A stretch of 64,000 bases of DNA, taken from SHZI01 sp031409515. Lineage in GTDB: Bacteria > Pseudomonadota > Gammaproteobacteria > Steroidobacterales > GCA-2729495. The position numbers and the translations under genes were made by a program. Positions within the stretch are counted from its first letter, which is position 1, and each line of letters starts with the position of its first letter. The notes below the pieces were generated by a model. The model made no database searches. It saw nothing but the letters and a program-made list of their open reading frames with translations, and was not told the DNA's origin. The DNA lies in contig JANNXJ010000032.1 of the NCBI GenBank assembly GCA_031409515.1, positions 41,321 to 105,320 of the forward strand. The letters run 5' to 3'. Shown one piece after another: positions 1 to 6,685 of the stretch.

Positions 1-1449
1 GCCAGCACCCAGCCAGCGCCCTCCGACCCGTGGGGCGTGCAGTTCTCCGCCCCACCCGTGGTCGTGAACGGCGTGCTGGTGATCGGCCATATCAACAACA
101 TGAAGAACCAGTCCGCCAGCGCGCCGAGCGGCGCGTTGCGCGCCTTCGATGCGCGCAACGGTGCGTTTCGCTGGAGCTTTGATCCAGTACCCCGCAGCAA
201 GGAGCAGGCCCAGGCAGCGGACTGGACGCCGCAGAGCATGGCGACGACGGGGGGCGCCAATGCCTGGAGCCTGCTGTCCGTCGACGACCAGCGCGATCTC
301 GTCTTCGTCCCCACCTCGAGTGCTGCGCCGAACTGGTTCGGTGGCACCCGGCCCGGCGACAACCGCTACGCCAACTCGGTTGTGGCGCTCCGCGGCAGCA
401 CGGGGGAAGTGGTCTGGAGTTTCCAGACCGTGCATCACGACGTGTGGGACTGGGACACGCCGGCGCAGCCCCTGCTGGTTGACGTGCCCAAGGACGGCCG
501 CAAGGTGCCCGCCGTCGTCGTGCTGACCAAGCAGTCACTCGTCTTCGTCCTGGACCGGGCAACGGGCACGCCGCTGTTTCCGGTGGAGGAACGCCCGGTG
601 CCCACCGACGGTGTCGCCGGCGATGTGCTGTCAAAGACCCAGCCGTTTCCCGTCAGGCCGCCGCCGCTGATGAAGACCCGCCTGACGCCAGAAGATGCCT
701 GGGGACTCACCTTCTGGGACCAGAACCGTTGCCGGGACCTGATCGCCGGCGCCCGGCATGGCGACCTCTACACGCCACCCAGCGACAAGGGCTGGATCAT
801 GTTGCCGGGCTCTGCCGGGGGGATGAACTGGGGCAGCGGGGCCTGGGATCCCGAACGGAATCTGCTCGTGACCAACCTGTCCCAGATCGGCTTGTACCTG
901 AAGCTCATTCCCCGGGAGCAGGTGCCCAAGGCCGACTCCTTTGACCCCACCCGGGGCGCGCCGATGGGGCCGCCGGGCATCATCGAGGGCACGCCCTGGG
1001 CCATCGAGCAGCGCATCCTGCTCGGCCCGACCATGATGCCCTGCACGAAGCCGCCCTGGTCCGCGCTGGTGGGCGTTGATCTCGCTGCCGGGGAAATCCG
1101 CTGGAGCGTCCCGCTGGGCACCATCGACAAGCTGGCCCCGGTGCCCATCCCGCCCCTGAAGTGGGGCGCGCCAGTCACCGGCGGCCCGATCGTCACGGCG
1201 GGCGGCCTGGTCTTTATTGGCGCCACCGGCGATGCCCGACTGCGGGCCTTCGACACGGAGACCGGTGCAGAGTTGTGGTCCACGCCATTGCCCACGTCTG
1301 CCCATGCGAATCCGATGACCTACGAACGGGACGGCCGGCAGTTCCTGGTCATTGCGGCCGGCAGCCATATGTTCATCAATGCGCAGACTATTGATGACTA
1401 CCTGGTCGCGTATGCGCTGCCCAAGAAGTACCTGGAGTCCCGGCGTTAG
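1..1449 (+). CDS. PQQ-dependent dehydrogenase, C-terminal part (5' end outside window)
   Basis: The frame is open from base 1, so the gene begins upstream and only about 482 C-terminal residues are visible. The product looks like a quinoprotein dehydrogenase of the glucose/quinate family: a beta-propeller enzyme that oxidises a sugar or alcohol in the periplasm and passes electrons to ubiquinone. Propeller blades are seen as repeated G-x-L-x-A-F-D / G-E-x-x-W patterns (ALRAFDARNGAFRWSF, LRAFDTETGAELWSTPLP). The family-typical HHDVWDWDTPAQP segment and a FVIGATGD-like last blade are present. It ends at TAG 1447-1449. Family membership is secure; the substrate is not, because the N-terminus is missing. 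Confidence 0.9.
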   Translation, partial: ASTQPAPSDPWGVQFSAPPVVVNGVLVIGHINNMKNQSASAPSGALRAFDARNGAFRWSFDPVPRSKEQAQAADWTPQSMATTGGANAWSLLSVDDQRDLVFVPTSSAAPNWFGGTRPGDNRYANSVVALRGSTGEVVWSFQTVHHDVWDWDTPAQPLLVDVPKDGRKVPAVVVLTKQSLVFVLDRATGTPLFPVEERPVPTDGVAGDVLSKTQPFPVRPPPLMKTRLTPEDAWGLTFWDQNRCRDLIAGARHGDLYTPPSDKGWIMLPGSAGGMNWGSGAWDPERNLLVTNLSQIGLYLKLIPREQVPKADSFDPTRGAPMGPPGIIEGTPWAIEQRILLGPTMMPCTKPPWSALVGVDLAAGEIRWSVPLGTIDKLAPVPIPPLKWGAPVTGGPIVTAGGLVFIGATGDARLRAFDTETGAELWSTPLPTSAHANPMTYERDGRQFLVIAAGSHMFINAQTIDDYLVAYALPKKYLESRR

Positions 1450-1582
1450 GCGGATTCACCGGCTGTTCAGCCTGTGGACACCAAGGTAGGGACGTGCAGC
1501 TATGGATTCCCCCCAAACCGCGTGCCATGATCGGCCCGCTTCGTTTTTCGCAAGCCAATCCGCAGGCAGGAGAGCCTCAATC

Positions 1583-1933
1583 ATGAAGTCCAAAGTTATC
1601 TCAGCGCTGGTGTTGCTGGCCCCGCTAATGGTCATGGGTCCGTTGACCGCTTCGGCCCAGGACGGCGCTGGCCATTGCAACTACGTACAGCAGAACATGT
1701 TCGCTGGCCCCTTCAAGGTCTGCGATTCCCCGGTGACCCCCGAAAAGTGCGCCGAGCTCGGCAAGACGGACGACAACAAGGACGCCGTCCATAGCGCCGG
1801 GGCCTGCGGCACTGATGGCAAGGTTGGCGTGTGCGACATGGGCGACGCCGGCAAGCGGATCTACTACGAAGGTGATCCGGGCGGCCTGGAGATCGGCTGC
1901 GGCTTCCAGGGCGGCGAGTGGAAGGCCGGCTAA
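1583..1933 (+). CDS. small secreted cysteine-rich protein, function unknown
   Basis: 116 residues beginning MKSKVISALVLLAPL, with a clear signal peptide likely cleaved after TASAQ. The start at 1583 is chosen over the upstream 1502 because AGGAGAG lies at 1568-1574 and the signal peptide starts there. The mature part of about 90 residues has six cysteines (HCN, VCD, KCA, ACG, VCD, GCG), so up to three disulfides are possible in the periplasm or outside. No known domain was recognised. It is a single gene ending just before a strong terminator, between the PQQ dehydrogenase and the fasciclin gene. Confidence 0.75.
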   Translation: MKSKVISALVLLAPLMVMGPLTASAQDGAGHCNYVQQNMFAGPFKVCDSPVTPEKCAELGKTDDNKDAVHSAGACGTDGKVGVCDMGDAGKRIYYEGDPGGLEIGCGFQGGEWKAG

Positions 1934-1966
1934 CGCCGACTGCTCCATCACCAGACTGACGGCACG

Positions 1967-1997
1967 AAGGCCGGCTCCTCACGGAGCCGGCCTTTTT
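1967..1997 (+). terminator. intrinsic terminator after the Cys-rich protein gene
   Basis: A perfect 12-bp GC-rich stem (AAGGCCGGCTCC at 1967-1978 pairing with 1983-1994), a TCAC loop and a run of five T at 1993-1997. It lies 34 bases after the stop codon. Confidence 0.9.
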
Positions 1998-2005
1998 CGT
2001 TTCGC

Positions 2006-2071
2006 AGAGGTACCGGGTTTGGCATCTGGCAACTTGGCGGCCAAGTTGCCAGATGCCAAACCGGTACCTCT
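2006..2071. repeat. long palindromic repeat, family B (GAGGTACCGGGTTTGGCAT), full copy
   Basis: Arms of 32 and 31 bases (2006-2037 and 2041-2071) are complementary except for one bulged G, with a 3-base loop. The outer arm sequence AGAGGTACCGGGTTTGGCAT recurs as a degenerate copy at 63921-63940. It sits directly after a terminator in an intergenic region, as REP/REPIN-type elements do. No mobility gene is nearby. Confidence 0.85.
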
Positions 2072-2232
2072 CGCAACGCAGCACCTGAATCCGCCGCTGG
2101 AAGCGCCGCGAACAGCCCTCCGGACCCGAACTGGATGCCGTCGCGTAAGCGGCCAGCCTGGACGGGTTTAGAACCCCAGCGTCCTGCACAACGGGTGTTG
2201 GATCACCAGTCGCCTCAAAGGAGAACTCAATA

Positions 2233-2778
2233 ATGACTGCTGTTGCTAATCAAGCCGGTTTCCGTGGCCTGCGCGCCATCGCTGGCGTGTTCGCCCTGTC
2301 TCTCGTGGGTCTCACCGTCGGTCCGGCTGCCTACGCCGGCGGCCACACCGGGGCCAAGGCTGCCGATATCGTCGATACCGCAGTAGCGGCCGGCTCCTTC
2401 AACACCCTGGTTGCTGCCGTGAAGGCTGCGGGCCTGGTGGACGCGCTGAAGGCTCCGGGTCCCCTCACCGTCTTCGCCCCGACCGACGCCGCTTTCGCCA
2501 AGCTGCCCGCCGGGACCGTTGACGACCTGCTGAAGCCCGCCAACAAGGAAAAGCTGAAGGCCATCCTCCTGTACCACGTGGTCTCCGGCAAGGTGATGTC
2601 CACCGATCTGAAGGGCACCGTCAAGCCTGCAACCCTTGAAGGCCAGACCCTGACGATCGTCGCCAGTGCGGCCGGCGTCACGGTCAACGGGGCGAAGGTC
2701 GAAAAGGCTGACATCGCTGCCAGCAACGGCGTGATCCATGTCATCGACACGGTCCTCCTGCCGCCCGCCAAGAAGTAA
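2233..2778 (+). CDS. secreted fasciclin (FAS1) domain protein
   Basis: 181 residues: a signal peptide (about 1-35, ending AAYAGG) followed by one FAS1 domain. Hallmarks are DIVDTAVAAGSFNTLVAAVKAAGL, the first conserved segment LTVFAPTDAAFAKLP, LLYHVVSGKV, and the last segment NGVIHVIDTVLLPP. FAS1 proteins are extracytoplasmic adhesion or polysaccharide-associated proteins. AAAGGAGA ends 8 bases before the ATG. A terminator follows, and the next gene is an ECF sigma factor with an RskA-like anti-sigma factor. In mycobacteria SigK/RskA control FAS1 antigens (MPT70/MPT83), so this gene is a plausible target of its neighbour; that link is inference. Confidence 0.92.
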   Translation: MTAVANQAGFRGLRAIAGVFALSLVGLTVGPAAYAGGHTGAKAADIVDTAVAAGSFNTLVAAVKAAGLVDALKAPGPLTVFAPTDAAFAKLPAGTVDDLLKPANKEKLKAILLYHVVSGKVMSTDLKGTVKPATLEGQTLTIVASAAGVTVNGAKVEKADIAASNGVIHVIDTVLLPPAKK

Positions 2779-2792
2779 GTCGCTGATCGACG

Positions 2793-2829
2793 CGGCGACC
2801 GGGACAGGACTGTTCCGGTCGCCGTTTTT
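2793..2829 (+). terminator. intrinsic terminator after the fasciclin gene
   Basis: A 10-bp stem CGGCGACCGG (2793-2802) pairs with CCGGTCGCCG (2815-2824), followed by TTTTT at 2825-2829. Confidence 0.85.
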
Positions 2830-2875
2830 CTTCAGCCGGTAACCACCAAAGCCTCTTACCAACGGACCACGTGTA

Positions 2876-2899
2876 TATAATGAGGGTTGTCGAGACAAC
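2876..2899 (+). promoter_or_regulatory. probable sigma-gene promoter with adjoining palindrome
   Basis: A consensus -10 box TATAAT lies at 2876-2881; no good -35 was found at the normal distance. The perfect palindrome GTTGTC-GA-GACAAC follows at 2886-2899, about where transcription would start. The same half-sites recur in opposite order as GACAA-N5-TTGTC at 2972-2986, overlapping the proposed TTG start codon. The ATG at 2880 overlaps the -10 box, which argues against the longer reading of the sigma gene. Confidence 0.45.
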
Positions 2900-2981
2900 G
2901 CCTGCCAGGCCTCGCCAGGGATTCTCCCCGGCGGCAGGGGCAGCGGCACCAGGCCTGGTTTGGTCCGGAGAGACAACCCGA

Positions 2982-3551
2982 TTGTCTACAAAATCCATAC
3001 TTGAGCGCGTCGCTGCCGGAGACTCATCCGCAGTCAACGAGTGCATGGAGCGTTACGGCGATCTAGTCTGGTCTCTCGCGCGCCGCTATCTGCGGAACGC
3101 AGCGGACGCCGAGGATGCCGTCCAGGACATCTTCATCGACATCTGGCGCAGTGCCGGTCGCTACGACCTCAACATCGCGAGCGAAGTCGCCTTTATCTCC
3201 ACCATCGCCCGCCGCCGCCTGATCGACAAGATCCGCCAGGCCGGGCGCCGGCCTCTCACCGATTCCATGGACGATGATGAAGGCGCCCCGATAGATCCCG
3301 GCGTGCCCGCCACCGTCGAAGACGACACGGAAGTGACCATCGTAGAGCGGGTCCTCTCCGAGATGGATCCTGAACACCAGAAGGTGCTGGCCATGTCGAT
3401 CTACGAAGGCTACAGCCACAGCGAAATCGCGGAGTCCCTCTCGCTGCCCCTCGGCACGGTAAAAACTCGCGTGCGCCGCGGCCTCATTCACATTCGTCAG
3501 CGGCTGCAGATCCCGCCACCCGGCGACACCGATCAGGAGTTGGCCGGATGA
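2982..3551 (+). CDS. ECF-type RNA polymerase sigma factor (SigK/RpoE-like)
   Basis: About 189 residues from TTG 2982. Region 2 is visible as VNECMERYGDLVWSLARRYL with the core-binding segment DAEDAVQDIFIDIW. Region 4 is DPEHQKVLAMSIYEGYSHSEIAESL followed by LPLGTVKTRVRRGLIHIRQRL, the helix-turn-helix that reads the -35 box. Longer readings from 2871 or 2880 are disfavoured because those codons overlap a TATAAT box; GGAG at 2967-2970 precedes TTG 2982. The stop overlaps the next start (ATGA), so it is translationally coupled to the anti-sigma gene. The pair resembles SigK/RskA. Confidence 0.88.
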   Translation: MSTKSILERVAAGDSSAVNECMERYGDLVWSLARRYLRNAADAEDAVQDIFIDIWRSAGRYDLNIASEVAFISTIARRRLIDKIRQAGRRPLTDSMDDDEGAPIDPGVPATVEDDTEVTIVERVLSEMDPEHQKVLAMSIYEGYSHSEIAESLSLPLGTVKTRVRRGLIHIRQRLQIPPPGDTDQELAG

Positions 3552-4399
3552 CCCCCAGCAGCGCCCTCGACAGGAACCGGCTCTACGAACTGCTGGCCGA
3601 CGAAGCGTCCGCCTCGCTGGAGTCCAGCGACACGGCAGAACTGACCCGGCTGCTGGTCCAGAACCCAGACTTTCCCCGGGACGGAATTCTCCAGGCCGCC
3701 GCCCTCGCCCAGGTGGCAATTCTTCGCCGCACCGGCAGCGACCGGATGCCCGCTGGTCTCCGGGAACGACTGGCCAGTCAGGGCGAAGCACTGGTCCTGC
3801 GGCGGCGTGGTCCTGGGCCAGTGCCGCGACTCGTAAAGAACGACAGTGATCCGACGACAGCCGGGGCGACGACAGTCAGGGCGACGACAGCCAGCGTGCG
3901 GGCTGCCCAGCGCTGGTCCCCGGTCAGCGGGTTTGGCTGGGCCCTGGCGGCAATGCTGGCTGTGGCCTTCGTCGTCGTCCGCAATGAACCCGCGGCCATC
4001 TCGCCGGTCGCCGATGTTGCCGCAACCCGGGCCAGCCTGGTGAATGAGGCGCCGGACGTGATCACGCTGCCCTGGGCGCCGCCCACGGAGGCAGGCTACG
4101 AGAAAGTTACCGGCGACGTGGTGTGGAGCCAGTCCCGCCAGCAGGGTTACCTGCGGCTCGCCAACATGCCCGTAAACGACCCCGCCCGCCGCCAGTACCA
4201 GCTCTGGATCGTGGATCCCGACCGGGACAAGAACCCGGTGGACGGTGGCGTGTTCAACGTGAGCGCCACCGGCGAAGTGCTCATTCCCATCCAGGCAAAG
4301 CTGCAGATCCGGTCGCCCAAAGCGTTTGCGATCACCGCCGAACAACCGGGTGGCGTGGTCGTCTCAGCCGGCCCCCTGCTGGTGGTGGCGTCAATCTAG
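3548..4399 (+). CDS. RskA-like membrane anti-sigma factor
   Basis: 283 residues. The N-terminal cytoplasmic part of about 130 residues carries the ELLADEASASLESSDTAELTRLL segment typical of anti-sigma domains. One membrane helix follows (about residues 133-150, FGWALAAMLAVAFVVV). The C-terminal extracytoplasmic domain of about 130 residues matches the anti-sigma-K factor family: QQGYLRLANMPVNDP, YQLWIVD, VFNVSATGEVLIPI, AFAITAEQPGG. It is expected to hold the sigma factor at the membrane until proteolysis releases it. It overlaps the sigma gene by 4 bases. An Ala/Thr-rich linker (TTAGATTVRATTASVRAA) precedes the membrane helix. Confidence 0.88.
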   Translation: MTPSSALDRNRLYELLADEASASLESSDTAELTRLLVQNPDFPRDGILQAAALAQVAILRRTGSDRMPAGLRERLASQGEALVLRRRGPGPVPRLVKNDSDPTTAGATTVRATTASVRAAQRWSPVSGFGWALAAMLAVAFVVVRNEPAAISPVADVAATRASLVNEAPDVITLPWAPPTEAGYEKVTGDVVWSQSRQQGYLRLANMPVNDPARRQYQLWIVDPDRDKNPVDGGVFNVSATGEVLIPIQAKLQIRSPKAFAITAEQPGGVVVSAGPLLVVASI

Positions 4400-4411
4400 G
4401 CTGCCGGCCGG

Positions 4412-5560
4412 TCAGGTCCCCGCTGGCGGGTTCTTGCTGACCGCCGCGCTCTTCTCAAACTCGTCCCGGACTGACTCACCCATCCACTTCATGAAATTGG
4501 GGTGATTGACGAGCCCCTTGGGATTGAACTCGTAGGTCAGGCCCTTCAGGTCGCTGCGCAACTTGGCCTGAATGGTCCGGGCCCCGATCAGGTTAGTGAC
4601 CACCAGAACCCGCTGCCCCTTGTTCATGGCAGCCTCGACCGTCTCGCGCAGCTTCTGCACGTTGGCAGCGCGAACCTCCGGTGGTGCATCGTCCTGCAGG
4701 GTCATGCCCCGCACGTCCGCGAAGCCACCGTCCTGCTTCACGATCTTCGCGAGGCCGGCGAGGACCCGGAGTTCCTCCGCGTTGTCTGCCACTGAGCTCG
4801 GGCCATGGCCGGCGATGATGACTACCTCCTTCGCGGGATCCTTGCTCATCTCCAGGGCGTGATCCAGCAGGATTTCTGCGACCAGCGGGTTATCCCCCGG
4901 CGGCGCCACGAAGTGCAGCTTCGCATCCGTTTTCACCCGTGGCACGGTGGCAAACTCCGCCGTCTGCCGCTGGCCGAAAATATAGAGCCACTGCCGGTAC
5001 AGCTCGTTGGTGCCCGACGAGGTCACGGGTATCACTACGATCTCCTTCACACCCGCGGCCTTCAGGTCATCCAGGCCCACCTGAATGTGCTCCGACATCA
5101 TCATCGCCATGCCCACCCCCATGGAGGTGGGAAAAATATTGCCGATGGACTGGACCTGGTCCTTGAAGATCTTGTCCCCCTGCTCCCGGAAGCCGTGCAT
5201 CAGGATCAGGATCCCCTGGGAGCCCTTCACGTCCGGCGGGCTGATGTACCAGGCGTACTCCGGGCCCATCATGTCCATGGACATGGTGATTTCCGCATCA
5301 CTGTACTTCTGGTACAGCGCAACTTTCTCCCGCAACTCCCGGGTCATGGCGGGATCCATCTTGTGCTTCATGCCATAGAGGCTGCGGCCTTCGGCATCCC
5401 GGCCCGTGTCCATCTGGCTCATGTCGTGGCCGGAGTGGTCCATTGCTGCGGTCGCCGCAGGGGCAGGGGCAGGCTCGACTGCTGCCCTGGCGGACAGGGC
5501 GATCAGGGACAGTCCAAGGACGAGTCCAGAGGCGGCGCCCAGCGCCCGGGGGGTGGTCAT
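4412..5560 (-). CDS. secreted tandem CbiX/SirB-type chelatase-like protein with His/Met-rich N-terminus (paralog A)
   Basis: 382 residues from ATG 5560, with GGAG 8 bases upstream. A signal peptide ends near ALSARA. Next comes a Pro/Ala linker with the metal-ligand-rich segment MDHSGHDMSQMD, like those of copper-resistance proteins. Two repeats of a class II chelatase fold follow: GILILMHGF...LKAAGVKEIVVIPVTSSG and EVVIIAGHGP...KGQRVLVVTNLIGA. The HG after each first strand is the position of the metal-binding His in CbiX/SirB. A second, clearly homologous gene lies at 39928-41043. Export plus a metal-binding leader suggests periplasmic metal handling rather than tetrapyrrole synthesis; the actual activity is unknown. 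Confidence 0.75.
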   Translation of the reverse strand: MTTPRALGAASGLVLGLSLIALSARAAVEPAPAPAATAAMDHSGHDMSQMDTGRDAEGRSLYGMKHKMDPAMTRELREKVALYQKYSDAEITMSMDMMGPEYAWYISPPDVKGSQGILILMHGFREQGDKIFKDQVQSIGNIFPTSMGVGMAMMMSEHIQVGLDDLKAAGVKEIVVIPVTSSGTNELYRQWLYIFGQRQTAEFATVPRVKTDAKLHFVAPPGDNPLVAEILLDHALEMSKDPAKEVVIIAGHGPSSVADNAEELRVLAGLAKIVKQDGGFADVRGMTLQDDAPPEVRAANVQKLRETVEAAMNKGQRVLVVTNLIGARTIQAKLRSDLKGLTYEFNPKGLVNHPNFMKWMGESVRDEFEKSAAVSKNPPAGT

Positions 5561-5625
5561 GGCATTCACTCCAGTTCTCCTTGGTTTGCAGCACGAAACG
5601 GAAATTCGGGAAGCCGCGCTCGATA

Positions 5626-6642
5626 CTAGGAGGGATCCCGCCCCCCGAGCAACTGCCGGCCGAAGAACCGCCAGATCTCCTCGACAGCGGGCACGTCATG
5701 GCTGGTCCTGCCCAGGATGCGGGGCATGGTCTTCTGCGGATGGGGAAGCGTGTGGCCACCGCCGTAGATGGTGATGAGGTCCACCTCGGGCCGGTCGCCC
5801 GCAGACCACAGCCGGCGGCTGGCCACGGTGCCGTCCAGGGGATCGCCGTCCGGGTAGCGGTGCTCGAAAGGCAGGGCCGGGTAGCCTGCCAGGGTTCGGA
5901 AATAGTCCACCGTGGCGAAAGCGGACAGGACAGCCCCGCGCCGGTTGAAGGGACCCACTGACCAGACTGCCCCGCCCTCGTAAGGACTGACCGGGTCCTC
6001 GTCACCGTTGATCAGGAGCACGGGCACGGCCTGACTGCTCTCCCGGCAACCCTGATTGCCGGCAGCGGGCAGACTCGCTGCAATGGCGGCGACGCCAGCG
6101 ACAAGATCCGGGGCCTCCAGCGCCAGCCGCAGCGCCATGTGGCCCCCATTGGAGAAGCCGGCGGCGAAGACCTCGTCCGTGGCAACCTGCTGGCCGCGGA
6201 GCGCGGGATCACCGGCCAGGCGGGCCACCACCGCGCGGAGAAATCCCACGTCATCCACCGAACGCTCCCGGGCAGCAAAATCACCCGTGGCCCGGCAGTC
6301 GTTCCAGTCGCCCTCGAAGCCCTGGGGATAGACGATCAGCGCCCCGTCCCGGTCTGCCACTTCCTCGAAGGCCCAGGCAGTGTCGTTGCGCATCCCCGCT
6401 GCAGAGCTGACGGCCCCGTGCAGCACCAGAACCACGGGCGCCGGGTCGGCCAGACGCAGGGGAATGTAGACGAGAAAGGAGCGGGACAGACCACCGAACT
6501 CGAAGCGGCGCTCCTCCAGCTTGCCCGTGACCGGAGGCTGCGGGAACGCGGGCGCGTGCAGTCCCCACCACCAGAGGGCGACACCACCCGCCAGGGCGAG
6601 GACCACCAGCACCGCGATCGACTGCACCAGCCACTGCCGCAT
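5626..6642 (-). CDS. membrane-anchored alpha/beta hydrolase, PHB-depolymerase/feruloyl esterase-like
   Basis: 338 residues from ATG 6642 (MRQWLVQSIAVLVVLALAGG), an N-terminal membrane anchor or signal sequence. The core matches the LpqC/poly(3-hydroxybutyrate) depolymerase family: PAPVVLVLHGAVSSAAGM (oxyanion region), GFSNGGHMALRLAL (nucleophile Ser), LLINGDEDPVSPYEGG (acid) and IYGGGHTLPHPQ (His). It probably hydrolyses an ester outside the cytoplasm. A longer upstream reading lacks family similarity and overlaps the divergent M13 peptidase gene. The 43 bases to that gene probably hold both promoters. Confidence 0.88.
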   Translation of the reverse strand: MRQWLVQSIAVLVVLALAGGVALWWWGLHAPAFPQPPVTGKLEERRFEFGGLSRSFLVYIPLRLADPAPVVLVLHGAVSSAAGMRNDTAWAFEEVADRDGALIVYPQGFEGDWNDCRATGDFAARERSVDDVGFLRAVVARLAGDPALRGQQVATDEVFAAGFSNGGHMALRLALEAPDLVAGVAAIAASLPAAGNQGCRESSQAVPVLLINGDEDPVSPYEGGAVWSVGPFNRRGAVLSAFATVDYFRTLAGYPALPFEHRYPDGDPLDGTVASRRLWSAGDRPEVDLITIYGGGHTLPHPQKTMPRILGRTSHDVPAVEEIWRFFGRQLLGGRDPS

Positions 6643-6685
6643 GGGGAAACGGTACCATCCGCCGGGTAACCCTGGGGAACGACCA

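Noticed and set aside
2871..2981. Extended N-terminus of the sigma factor from 2871 or 2880
   Set aside because: These codons overlap a TATAAT promoter box and a palindrome, and the added residues have no sigma similarity.
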